24,772 nucleotides of DNA, taken from positions 1 to 24,772 of the forward strand of contig CAZKWC010000042.1 of NCBI GenBank assembly GCA_964556425.1. Direction: 5' to 3'. The position numbers and the translations under genes were made by a program. The notes below the pieces were generated by a model, which ran no database searches, was not told the origin of the DNA, and saw only the letters and a program-made list of their open reading frames with translations. Shown piece after piece: positions 15,340-23,666 of the stretch. Source of the stretch: JALQUL01 sp964556425 (GTDB lineage Bacteria; Pseudomonadota; Gammaproteobacteria; Burkholderiales; Burkholderiaceae_C). Position 1 is the stretch's first letter. Every line of letters starts with the position of its first letter.

Positions 15340-17892
15340 ATGTTAACTCCTTCAATTAATCGAATTGCAAAAATACTGGCTCTTGCTGGGTTGCTTACTA
15401 CACTTTATGCATGTGGTGGCTCTACCCCCGATGCTAATTCTGGTTCAAACTCAAACTCGAGTGTTACCAATTCAGAAAATTTATTGTCATCGCAACAAAA
15501 ATTTATTCCATCCTCTTCAGATGGTCGCTCTGATGGCGAAACATTATTGGCAGTAAGCCCCGAACAACTTCAGCGCGAACAAGATTCTCTTGCGAAGTTC
15601 AATCAGTTAACGGCTAGCCAAGCCAGTGTCAAAGGCTTTATTGTTAAATACAAAGAAACTATTTCACCTCCTCCCGAAGGTAAATTTCTTTCAGGTGCTA
15701 GTAGTGCTAATTCATCAATGAGTGCAGCAATGGTTCAAACTAAAGTCAGTCAACTGAATTTAGCATCTGCAAAACATGGGGTTAATTTACAGTTTCAAGC
15801 TGAAACAGTGGGCAACGCTGCCGTTATGTCTAGCGACGCCCCAATGACACAAAACAAAGCAAAATTATTGGCAGCTGAAATTCTGGCGCAAGACAGTAAT
15901 ATTGAATACATTGAACCCGATTTAAATTTAAAATCTACTGCTCTTCCTAGTAGTAATGAGTTAACAGAATTATGGGCGCTCAAATCAAGTTCTACCTATG
16001 GCACTAAGGCCGATCAGGCCTGGAGTAAAGCCACAGGAAATGGAGTTGTTGTGGCAGTACTCGATACGGGTTATTTACCTAATGAAGATTTAAACAGTCA
16101 ATATGTTAGAAATAACGGAGTAGTAGCTGGTTATGACTTTATTAGCAACAATACCATTGCCAATGACCCCAACCCTGGCCGTGATGCGGACCCTCTTGAT
16201 ACTGGTGATACCTGTGATTCTGAGCCTAGCAGTTGGCACGGTACCCATGTAGCAGGCACTATTGCAGCAGCCAATAATGGTATTGGTATAGTAGGAATGG
16301 CGTATAACGCTAAAATTTTACCCGTCCGAGTTTTAGGTCGCTGTGGTGGTTTATTAAGTGATGTTGCCGCTGCAATTGTTTGGGCCGCAGGTGGTGTGGT
16401 TAAGGGGGTGCCTCTTAATCCCAACCCAGCTAAAGTCATTAATCTTTCATTGGGTGCATCATCTAACGTATGTAGCACTACCATGGCAAATGCAATTAAT
16501 ACGGCTAATGCAAAAGGCGCTGTGGTAGTGGTTGCCGCAGGTAACGATTCTGTCAACGTGAAATATGCAACTCCGGCTAATTGTCCTGCGGCTGTTACAG
16601 TTGCCGCTACTAATTATCGGGGCGATTTAACTTGGTGGACAAATTATGGATTATTAGTAGATGTTTCCGCACCTGGTGACCTCATTTATTCAACCTATAA
16701 CACTGGGGTTACTAGCGCCACTGCCGATAGTTATGAGTATTTAAGTGGTACTTCAATGGCGGCTCCTCATGTTGCCGCCTTGTATGCCATGGTATTTGAA
16801 GTCAATCAAACAGCATCACTAAAAGAAATTGACTTAATAGTCAAAATGACCACCAACCATTTTTCTTCTGACGAAGGCTTTGTTGATATTGGTGGCTCTG
16901 GCATTATTGATGCCCAAAAGACGCTTAACTCACAAAATGTAGAAAAAATTTGGAAAACGAAAGGCGATTTTGATGGTAATGGAATTTCAGATTTGTTATG
17001 GCGAAACCTAAAAAATGGGTCCACTAAAATTTCGAATGTAAGCCTTTCATCGCTTGATACCAATGAGATCTTTTTATTGCCAAATAGTGTCCCTTATACC
17101 GATCCTCAGTACAGAATTGAAGCAACTGCCGACTTTAATGGTGACAAAAAAAATGACATTATTTGGCGCAATATAGGTACAGGCAGTACCAGGGCTACTA
17201 CTATGGTGGGGCGTTGGGCGACAGGCGGAAATGAATTTGGAATGGATAACGCTCCATATATTGATCGTACCTACACTGCGATTGGTGTTGGAGATATTGA
17301 TAACGATGGTCATACCGATATTTTATGGAGAAATTCAAAAGGCGTATCTTTTATTTCATTCATGTATTATAGTTTTGAAGTGTGGCGCACCGATTATTTT
17401 AATATTTCTACTAATTTAAGCGGCGTTGGAACCGGCGATTTTAATGGTGATGGTTTTAATGATTTTATATTGCAAAACAAAGCCGGAGTAATGACAGTTT
17501 TTTATTTGTCATCTAGAGTGGGACTTTTTGAAAACTTAGGTACTCCACCAGCCAATTATCTACCCGTTATGATAGGTGATTTCAACGGTGATAAAGACCC
17601 CGATGTTTTATTAAAGCATAAGTCAACAGGCGCTTTAGCGATTATTTTTAATGCAGCTAAACCTAGCCGTAAAATTTTATACAGCACGCTTAATGGAGTA
17701 GTCATTCCTCAACATTTTGCTATTTTAGCCCCAGGCGATTATGACGGTGATGGCAAAGATGATGTTATGGTTCGAAATCTCAATACAACTCAAATGATTC
17801 GTTTTAATGTAATTGTTAATGCTAATAGACTGGTATGGAGTAAAAATCCATTAGCTGGAAAAGTTCCTTTGGCGTATGTTAATAAGTTTTAA
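15340..17892 (+). CDS. Subtilisin-type (S8) serine protease lipoprotein with FG-GAP/VCBS repeats, copy 2
   Basis: This 850-residue paralogue of copy 1 has the same plan. The signal peptide ends in lipobox LYAC (C25). An I9-like propeptide runs from VKGFIVKYK to NIEYIEPD. The catalytic residues are D242 in VLDTGY, H300 in SWHGTHVAG and S472 in SGTSMAAPHVA, with AAGND supplying the oxyanion Asn. Cysteines in GDTCDS, LGRCGG, SNVCST and PANCPA match copy 1 in position. It lacks the Pro/Thr linker: the protease domain passes directly into six repeats beginning near residues 541, 596, 649, 697, 744 and 797. Several retain complete DxDxDG-like calcium loops (DFNGDG, DYDGDG). The two genes are clearly diverged at the DNA level, so the duplication is not recent. 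An AAGG sequence precedes the ATG, and a terminator precedes its own 200-base leader, so it is probably transcribed separately. Confidence 0.95.
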   Translation: MLTPSINRIAKILALAGLLTTLYACGGSTPDANSGSNSNSSVTNSENLLSSQQKFIPSSSDGRSDGETLLAVSPEQLQREQDSLAKFNQLTASQASVKGFIVKYKETISPPPEGKFLSGASSANSSMSAAMVQTKVSQLNLASAKHGVNLQFQAETVGNAAVMSSDAPMTQNKAKLLAAEILAQDSNIEYIEPDLNLKSTALPSSNELTELWALKSSSTYGTKADQAWSKATGNGVVVAVLDTGYLPNEDLNSQYVRNNGVVAGYDFISNNTIANDPNPGRDADPLDTGDTCDSEPSSWHGTHVAGTIAAANNGIGIVGMAYNAKILPVRVLGRCGGLLSDVAAAIVWAAGGVVKGVPLNPNPAKVINLSLGASSNVCSTTMANAINTANAKGAVVVVAAGNDSVNVKYATPANCPAAVTVAATNYRGDLTWWTNYGLLVDVSAPGDLIYSTYNTGVTSATADSYEYLSGTSMAAPHVAALYAMVFEVNQTASLKEIDLIVKMTTNHFSSDEGFVDIGGSGIIDAQKTLNSQNVEKIWKTKGDFDGNGISDLLWRNLKNGSTKISNVSLSSLDTNEIFLLPNSVPYTDPQYRIEATADFNGDKKNDIIWRNIGTGSTRATTMVGRWATGGNEFGMDNAPYIDRTYTAIGVGDIDNDGHTDILWRNSKGVSFISFMYYSFEVWRTDYFNISTNLSGVGTGDFNGDGFNDFILQNKAGVMTVFYLSSRVGLFENLGTPPANYLPVMIGDFNGDKDPDVLLKHKSTGALAIIFNAAKPSRKILYSTLNGVVIPQHFAILAPGDYDGDGKDDVMVRNLNTTQMIRFNVIVNANRLVWSKNPLAGKVPLAYVNKF

Positions 17893-17942
17893 TTGTGCTA
17901 TTTTAATTAAAAACTAAAAAATAGTGCTAATTGGCAAATAAT

Positions 17943-17998
17943 TAACTTGGCCAATATTTTTAATATGATATTAAAAATCGGCCAAGTTATTTATTTTT
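17943..17998 (+). terminator. Long hairpin terminator after protease 2
   Basis: TAACTTGGCC (17943-17952) pairs with GGCCAAGTTA (17980-17989). Inside it, ATTTTTAATAT and ATATTAAAAAT form a further inverted repeat, so almost the whole 47-base element folds on itself. TTTATTTTT follows. This is an unusually long stem for a terminator. Confidence 0.85.
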
Positions 17999-18456
17999 AG
18001 CATTTTTTAAATAACACTAAAAATGCCTATAAATAATAATTAGATAACATAATGCTAGATCTATGCTAAAAAATTGATACAGGTCTATGTTTATTAACTA
18101 ATTTTTATAAGTATTTTAGTTTTCAACGATAAGTTACTAATTTTTAAAATTTTGTATTATTTTGATGGTGCAATTTAAAAGTGAATAAATGTAAAAATTG
18201 TGGGTAAAAAATACAACAATTGTATATATTTGTGTCAATTGGCTTCACTATTACCAACTAATACACTACAAAAGTAATGTTTTGGTTATAATTTGTTACT
18301 GATTATCAATTTTCGGGTTATTTTACTTGTACTGAAGTTAGAAGTTAAAAGTAGGCTTTACTTCAATCCAAATAGATCATCTAAGTACTTGTAAAGAATC
18401 AAAAAAAGCATTGTGCAAAATTCCTAAATGCTTGTTGTTGCAAAAATACTTAAAGT

Positions 18457-18462
18457 AGGAGA
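18457..18462 (+). promoter_or_regulatory. Strong ribosome binding site of protease 3
   Basis: AGGAGA lies 5 bases before the ATG at 18468 and fixes the start, which also gives a well-formed lipoprotein signal peptide. Confidence 0.75.
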
Positions 18463-18467
18463 TAAAA

Positions 18468-21185
18468 ATGTCTTATTCACTCACTTCTAGGCAAGTGTTA
18501 AAGCAAACTGGTGTAGCACTTGTTATTGTTTCTCTTTTCGCCTGCGGTGGCGAATTACCTAATACTCAGTCAGATCTTGCTAGTCATACGGTACAAGAAT
18601 CCTCATCTTATAAAAATACAATAGCGTATTCAGATCTAGGCGCTTCTAATGGGGAACAATTAATTCCAAGCAGCCCTCAAGAACTTGCCGACATCAAAGA
18701 AGCTGAAAACACCTATAACACGCTTGCTGCCCAAGAAGCTAACGTCGATGGCTTTATTGTTCACTACAAGGAAGATCAAACTTCAAATAGTTCAGACTCC
18801 AACCTTACATTGAGTTCAGCTAAACTAAATGAGGTAGCCAGTAATTCAAAGTTGTTAGCCCAGTCATCATTGTTAAAATACAACCAAGTAGGAAAATCTT
18901 TAGGTTTAGCTTTACAAGTCGTTAATACCCCCAATGCTGATGGCACGGAGTTACAACTCAATAAAACAATTACCTTACAACAAGCCTCAGAATACAGTTC
19001 CCAATTAATGGCTTCCGATAATCGTATTCAGTACGTCGAGCCCAATTTGTTGTTTCAGTCTTCTGCACTTACTCCTGGTCAATCTGTTTCGGATCAAAAA
19101 TTCTTAATGCAATGGGGGCTTAATCAATATAGTCCAACCTTTGCTGCGACCAATAAAAGTTTTGGTGTCAACCCAGAGCAAGCTTGGACTAAAACGACTG
19201 GTGAAACTATAGGGGTCAATAACACTGGGGCTCCAGTGGTGGTGGCGGTGTTAGATACAGGTAGTACGGAACACGAAGACCTAGTTGGGCAGTATTTACC
19301 CGGCTACGATTTTGTAAGCAACGCAAAAAAATCAAAAGATGGTAATGGTTGGGATAATGACCCCACTGACCCAGGCGATAGTCACTCAAAAAATTTCTGC
19401 GGTACTGGTGTGCCTAATCTGGCCAGCTCTTGGCATGGGACCAAAGTCGCAAGTGTTATTGCTGCACTCATGAATAACTCTACATCCAACTCCAACTCTT
19501 TAGGAGGCATGGTGGGTGTCGCACCTAATACAAAAATTGTACCTGTTCGTGTTACTGGTCCATGTGGAGCTGCCCTGAGTGATATCGCTACAGCTATTAG
19601 ATGGGCTGTTGGTGGATCTATCAAAGGAGTACCTGTCAATGGTAACCCAGCAAAAATAATCAATTTGTCTTTGGCTACCCCTAGTTCTATTTGTACGCCA
19701 TCACTTGCAAATGCGATAGCTTTTGCTAACGCAAGAGGTGCAGTGGTAGTCGTGCCCTCTGGTAATTCAAAAAAATTATCTGGAACTACAGTGAACTTTA
19801 CTTCACCTGCCAATTGTGTTGGTGCAATAACAGTAGGCTCTATTAAGGAGTCAGGCTCAAGAGCCGATTATTCAAATTTTGGTGCCTTAGTGGATGTCTC
19901 AGCTCCTGGCGAAGGAATAGTAGCAGCGAGTTTTAATACCCTTGTGTCCAAACCAGACACACCTATATCTCATGACTATGTGACTACTAGTGGCACTTCA
20001 TTTGCTGCAGCACATGTTTCTGGTGTTTTGGCTTTAATGTATGCAGCTCAGCCTACTTTAGCTCCTAATATGGCCACTACATTGTTAAAGTTACATGTGA
20101 GCCCCATACCTAAAATGACCTCACCTAATCTAACGGCCGCAGGTGTGGGTTTGGTGGATGCAACAGCAGTAGTTTCTGCAATTAGTGGGACAAAGCCATT
20201 TGTTGTCAACAATGATTTATTAGGCCTCAACAAGTCACAAATTGTCTGGAAAGGTAGCTCTGGTGGTTACTACACAAGTATTTTAAATTTTGCCTCTTCC
20301 AGTTCTAACTACAACGGGGCCAACCCAGATTTATTGACGCTGACTGAGCCAGAATTATCTGGTATTAATTTATCTAATAACAATAGCAATGTTTTTGGTA
20401 TTGGTAAATTTAATTCTGAGGCTAACCAAGTTTTAGCTACTACGGTTTTAAATAATACAAATGGATTAGTTTTAACTGAGAACTCGGCCATTAGTGCCCC
20501 CTACCAATTAGTCAATATGCAGCCCGGCTACATTCCATTAGGTAAGGGTAATTTCTATGCTGATAGCCTTGATGAGTACGTGTTCCGTTATAAAACTAAC
20601 AATACAATAGTAATTAAGAAGTTTGGTGACGCGCTCCCATCTTCCTCAAGTAATGAAGTCTCAGCATTAGAAAAGACTTTTGTTGTATCTAAAAATTTAG
20701 CTTTTAAAGGAATAGCTGATTTTAATAATGATGGTTACTCAGATATCTTGTGGCAAAAACCAAATGGAGTCTTAGCAATTTTGTACATATCTGAAAATAC
20801 AGGTATGTGGCAAGATGTCGTTGGCTTAACAGCAAGAGAGGATGTCATTGGAGTGGGTGATTTTGCTGGAGATTCTTCTGCAGATATTGTATTTAGAAAC
20901 AAAATAAACGGCCAAGTTTTCCTTTTACAGTTTAGTCAAAGTGGATTAGTTACTAAAATCAAATCTACTAAAACCATCAATGCCTATGATAAAAAGTCGA
21001 TTGTAAAAGTTGGCGATTTTAACGGTGACTCTAAAAATGAAATTTTAGTTTTTGAATATTACGAAGATTTACCTTGGGTAATAGCATGGTATAGCTTTGA
21101 TCAAAACTCTCAGTTAAATGAAGGTGTCTATCAATTATTCGATCAAGAAAATGGAACTCTGCCAAGTACACACACGCCAATTTAA
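18468..21185 (+). CDS. Subtilisin-type (S8) serine protease lipoprotein, diverged copy 3
   Basis: This 905-residue protein is the most divergent of the three paralogues. The lipobox is LFAC (C26). The propeptide (VDGFIVHYK to RIQYVEPN) is longer than in copies 1 and 2. The triad is complete: D263 in VLDTGS, H323 in SWHGTKVAS and S511 in SGTSFAAAHVSG, with PSGNS at the oxyanion position. Two usually conserved positions differ: HGTH is HGTK, and the Pro after the catalytic Ser (SMA-PHV) is Ala (A515). Catalysis may still work, but this is not certain. Cysteines in NFCGTG, TGPCGA, SSICTP and PANCVG are kept. In the C-terminal part only the last three repeats (near 747, 796 and 847) have recognisable calcium loops; the first three keep the spacing but have lost most acidic ligands. 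The gene has its own leader and ends at a hairpin. Confidence 0.93.
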   Translation: MSYSLTSRQVLKQTGVALVIVSLFACGGELPNTQSDLASHTVQESSSYKNTIAYSDLGASNGEQLIPSSPQELADIKEAENTYNTLAAQEANVDGFIVHYKEDQTSNSSDSNLTLSSAKLNEVASNSKLLAQSSLLKYNQVGKSLGLALQVVNTPNADGTELQLNKTITLQQASEYSSQLMASDNRIQYVEPNLLFQSSALTPGQSVSDQKFLMQWGLNQYSPTFAATNKSFGVNPEQAWTKTTGETIGVNNTGAPVVVAVLDTGSTEHEDLVGQYLPGYDFVSNAKKSKDGNGWDNDPTDPGDSHSKNFCGTGVPNLASSWHGTKVASVIAALMNNSTSNSNSLGGMVGVAPNTKIVPVRVTGPCGAALSDIATAIRWAVGGSIKGVPVNGNPAKIINLSLATPSSICTPSLANAIAFANARGAVVVVPSGNSKKLSGTTVNFTSPANCVGAITVGSIKESGSRADYSNFGALVDVSAPGEGIVAASFNTLVSKPDTPISHDYVTTSGTSFAAAHVSGVLALMYAAQPTLAPNMATTLLKLHVSPIPKMTSPNLTAAGVGLVDATAVVSAISGTKPFVVNNDLLGLNKSQIVWKGSSGGYYTSILNFASSSSNYNGANPDLLTLTEPELSGINLSNNNSNVFGIGKFNSEANQVLATTVLNNTNGLVLTENSAISAPYQLVNMQPGYIPLGKGNFYADSLDEYVFRYKTNNTIVIKKFGDALPSSSSNEVSALEKTFVVSKNLAFKGIADFNNDGYSDILWQKPNGVLAILYISENTGMWQDVVGLTAREDVIGVGDFAGDSSADIVFRNKINGQVFLLQFSQSGLVTKIKSTKTINAYDKKSIVKVGDFNGDSKNEILVFEYYEDLPWVIAWYSFDQNSQLNEGVYQLFDQENGTLPSTHTPI

Positions 21186-21199
21186 ATAAAAACAATTCC

Positions 21200-21241
21200 T
21201 TTAAAATGCAAGCCAACTTCAAAATTGACTTGCATTTTAAA
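21200..21241 (+). terminator. Hairpin after protease 3, possible terminator
   Basis: TTTAAAATGCAAG (21200-21212) and CTTGCATTTTAAA (21229-21241) are a perfect 13-base inverted repeat with a 16-base loop, 15 bases after the stop codon. The following T-run is poor (ATTTG), so termination efficiency is uncertain. Confidence 0.6.
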
Positions 21242-21694
21242 ATTTGTATGATCAATACCCATCAATAACCTGCGACTTGCTTGATTAGCCTCTCCACTAA
21301 TTTTTATCAATAAACGCTTTGAATTCAAAAATTTCTGGCCTAGATTGTGTCCCTAGTCGAGCATCAGTAACTAGCAACTCAGATTCTTCATTTTTGCAGC
21401 TAATCAAGATTTATTTTTCTGTAGAAAAAATTGACTCAAAAATTTTTATACAAAAATGCGTTAATCAGATTGTCAAGTTAGTTATAATGAATTGTTTAAA
21501 CTCGTACATTTATTATTGAAAACCTCAGGTGTGGTATAAATTGGTTTAGCATACAAATAAAAAATTTTGTACATAATAATTTTTATGCACATAATGACTA
21601 ATTTTTATTTATGATTTCAACTTTTACTGCGGGTGGCTTTGCATATATTAAGTAGGGTTTACCTCAATTCTTTTGTAGTATGTACAAAGTCGAG

Positions 21695-21729
21695 GTGGTT
21701 AAAAAAAAGCGTTTTCGTTTTTTAAACAC
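21695..21729 (+). promoter_or_regulatory. Leader hairpin upstream of the SGNH lipoprotein
   Basis: GTGGTTAAAAAA (21695-21706) pairs with TTTTTTAAACAC (21718-21729) with one mismatch, and an inner CG/CG pair caps a TTTT loop. It begins 69 bases and ends 34 bases before the ATG. The A-run/T-run arms resemble a terminator, but no T-run follows the outer stem, so a leader structure or attenuator is equally possible. Confidence 0.4.
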
Positions 21730-21763
21730 AACTACCCCTATTTTTTAAAAATCAAAGTTAATC

Positions 21764-22450
21764 ATGATCCTACGTAAGTTTTCTACCTTCTGCCTTTTGT
21801 TTATTAGTGTCCTTCTTACAGCTTGCGGTAGTGGCTCTGATGTCAGTATTCCAACACCCACTAAACCAGTTGTTATCATGGCATTTGGTGATTCTCTTAC
21901 AGCTGGTTATGGGAATAGTACGGGTGGAACTTATTACCAATTTGTATCTCCAGGTAATACTTGGGTTCAACTATTGGCCAATAAAATTCGCTCGGACGGT
22001 ATAGACTCAAAAGTTAGTGTAGTTGTGTTGAATGCCAGTCTTGGTGGTGAATTCACTTTTGGTGGAGCAGCGAGGCTTCCTAGCTTGTTGGCTCAATATA
22101 GACCAACTCACGTATTATTGGGTCATGGTACCAATGACGCATGGTCAGCTATTGACTTAGGATCTATTTCTGGAAACCTTGGTGGCATGGCGGCCACTGT
22201 AAGAGCAAGTGGTGCTCAACCCTTTATCTTAGGTTATGGCTTTCAAGCACGTGGCACTGATTATGCAGCTCAATATTCAAATGCTTTAAAAACAGCTGCT
22301 TCAAATGGTGGCGCAATTTATATTGACATCACTGCAGACACTTTGTTTAAAAATCAATTTTATCATCCCGATTTGGTACATTTAAATGATAGTGCCCAGT
22401 CCATCATGTTAGACAAGGTAGTTGAAAGTCTTTATCCCACCATGAATTGA
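21764..22450 (+). CDS. SGNH/GDSL-family hydrolase lipoprotein
   Basis: This 228-residue exported esterase or deacylase candidate has a signal peptide ending in LLTAC (lipidated C21, followed by GSGSD). All four SGNH blocks are present: the nucleophile S44 in AFGDSLTAGYG, G94 in NASLGGE, N124 in GHGTNDAW, and D203/H206 in HPDLVHLN. The fold is that of TesA-like or arylesterase-like enzymes; possible substrates include lipid esters, acetylated polysaccharide or peptidoglycan. After the lipobox the mature protein goes almost directly into the catalytic domain, without the long spacer of the proteases. It is the fourth consecutive lipoprotein gene on this strand, but its 578-base upstream gap with two hairpins argues for separate transcription. 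The Shine-Dalgarno sequence is weak. Confidence 0.93.
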   Translation: MILRKFSTFCLLFISVLLTACGSGSDVSIPTPTKPVVIMAFGDSLTAGYGNSTGGTYYQFVSPGNTWVQLLANKIRSDGIDSKVSVVVLNASLGGEFTFGGAARLPSLLAQYRPTHVLLGHGTNDAWSAIDLGSISGNLGGMAATVRASGAQPFILGYGFQARGTDYAAQYSNALKTAASNGGAIYIDITADTLFKNQFYHPDLVHLNDSAQSIMLDKVVESLYPTMN

Positions 22451-22739
22451 ATTATCCATCAATTCAAAAAGATCAAATAAGCTGTATTAAAACCTTGAAC
22501 TGCATGAACAGTACGGGAATGTGTGAGCTCTTGGATAGAGTCATCTACCCTTAAAAATGCTAATAGAGTTTGAAATTGGCTTATTTATGCATTTTGATCC
22601 GTATCATGTTTGCATGTCTTGAGTTTTGTAGAGTTTAGTTGTGGCTTCAATAAGCTTTTTTATTCAAAACTGATAAGATATAAAATCAATATTTCAATCC
22701 ATCATTCTAGTGGTTGAGTAGAAAAAACAGTGAGTATGT

Positions 22740-23666
22740 ATGGAAACCAAATGGTTAGAGGATTTTGTTAGTTTGGCTGAAACCCGTAGTTTTAGTCGAT
22801 CTGCACAATTAAGACATGTTACCCAGCCTGCTTTTTCAAGAAGAATTCAGTCCTTAGAATCTTGGGCAGGTACAGATTTAGTTGATAGATCCTCTTACCC
22901 CACACGTTTAACTCCAGCAGGTAAGGCTCTTTATGACCAAGCACTAGAGTTACTACAAACTTTGCAAACTACAAGAACCATGCTTAGAGGGCAGTCTGCC
23001 GCTGGCTTAGATGTGATTGAGTTCGCTGTACCACATACCTTGGCCTTTACATTTTTCCCGCAGTGGGTGGCTCAATTATCTAAGGGTTTTGGTTCTTTAA
23101 AAACCAGGTTAAAAGCCCTTAATGTGCATGATGCAGTATTGCAAATGGTAGAGGGTAATTGTGATGTTTTAATTGCTTATCACCATGCAGCTCAACCTTT
23201 GCAACTCGACTTAGATCGTTATGAAATGGTGGTTTTGGGTAGGGAAACCATGATTGCATGTTGCAAACCCGATGTCAACGGGCGCCCTATGTTTAGTTTG
23301 CCTGGACGAGCTAATTATGCTGTTCCTTATTTGGCATATGGACCCGATGCTTATTTAGGACGAGTACTTGAACAATGGCAAAAGCAAGAGGGTAACGCCT
23401 TGCATTTAGAAAGAGTTTATGAAACAGATATGGCTGAAGGTTTAAAGGCCATGGCTTTGGAAGGCTTAGGCGTTGCATTTTTACCAGAAAGCGCCATTAA
23501 ACGTGAACTAGAGAGTGGCAAGCTAACTGAGTTAAATTGGGGTGTGGACTTTAAAAAAGCAGTTAGTATGGAAATTCGTGCATATCGTGAGCGGCATAGC
23601 ACTAGGCGGTTGGCCAAACCAGTAGTTCAGGCACTTTGGGATTACTTAAACCCGAGTCCTCCTTAA
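22740..23666 (+). CDS. LysR-type transcriptional regulator
   Basis: This 308-residue protein has the family's usual length and layout. The N-terminal winged helix-turn-helix occupies residues 1-60 (WLEDFVSLAETRSFSRSAQ, then VTQPAFSRRIQSLE and LVDRSSYPTRLTPAG), followed by a linker helix and a periplasmic-binding-protein-like effector domain from about 90 (IEFAVPHTLAF, later EGLGVAFLPESAIKRELESGKL). LysR regulators bind small molecules and usually control a nearby divergent gene; here there is no divergent neighbour, since the SGNH gene upstream runs the same way, so the target is unclear. The effector cannot be inferred. The start at 22740 gives the standard N-terminus; an ATG at 22736 is out of frame. 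Codon use is slightly less AT-biased than the protease genes. Confidence 0.95.
   Translation: METKWLEDFVSLAETRSFSRSAQLRHVTQPAFSRRIQSLESWAGTDLVDRSSYPTRLTPAGKALYDQALELLQTLQTTRTMLRGQSAAGLDVIEFAVPHTLAFTFFPQWVAQLSKGFGSLKTRLKALNVHDAVLQMVEGNCDVLIAYHHAAQPLQLDLDRYEMVVLGRETMIACCKPDVNGRPMFSLPGRANYAVPYLAYGPDAYLGRVLEQWQKQEGNALHLERVYETDMAEGLKAMALEGLGVAFLPESAIKRELESGKLTELNWGVDFKKAVSMEIRAYRERHSTRRLAKPVVQALWDYLNPSPP

Larger units (their letters stand above)
17893..18467. other. Gene-free AT-rich interval between protease 2 and protease 3
   Basis: No coding frame is credible in these 575 bases. Besides the long terminator there is an 8-base inverted repeat at 18000-18026 (GCATTTTT and AAAAATGC), the palindrome TAGATCTA flanked by ATGCT near 18053-18068, and a TATAAT box at 18287-18292 without a good -35 partner. 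The ribosome binding site AGGAG (18457-18461) serves the next gene. The promoter of protease 3 should lie between about 18100 and 18450. Confidence 0.65.
21186..21763. other. Gene-free interval between protease 3 and the SGNH lipoprotein
   Basis: These 578 AT-rich bases hold the hairpin at 21200-21241 and a second hairpin at 21695-21729. A 66-codon frame from a TTG at 21319 has no ribosome binding site or family character and is not accepted. The promoter for the SGNH gene is presumably between about 21520 and 21690, but no boxes stand out. Confidence 0.6.

Noticed and set aside
16131..16556. Antisense reading frame of 141 codons inside protease 2 (and a similar one at 19382-19813 in protease 3)
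   Set aside because: These are opposite-strand shadows of the conserved S8 core; similar frames appear at the same place in paralogues because of the codon pattern of the protease.
18287..18292. TATAAT as the promoter -10 box of protease 3
   Set aside because: No -35 box at 16-18 bases and no TGn extension; such hexamers are frequent by chance in this AT-rich DNA.
17893..18467. CRISPR array or tandem repeats in the AT-rich gap
   Set aside because: The repeats seen are single inverted pairs without regular spacing or a recurring unit.
21319..21519. Small gene of 66 codons between protease 3 and the SGNH gene
   Set aside because: TTG start, no ribosome binding site, composition typical of translated AT-rich noncoding DNA.
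22443..22466. Terminator after the SGNH gene (TGAATTG/CAATTCA)
   Set aside because: The 7-base stem is AT-rich, overlaps the last codons and is followed by AAAAAG and not a T-run.
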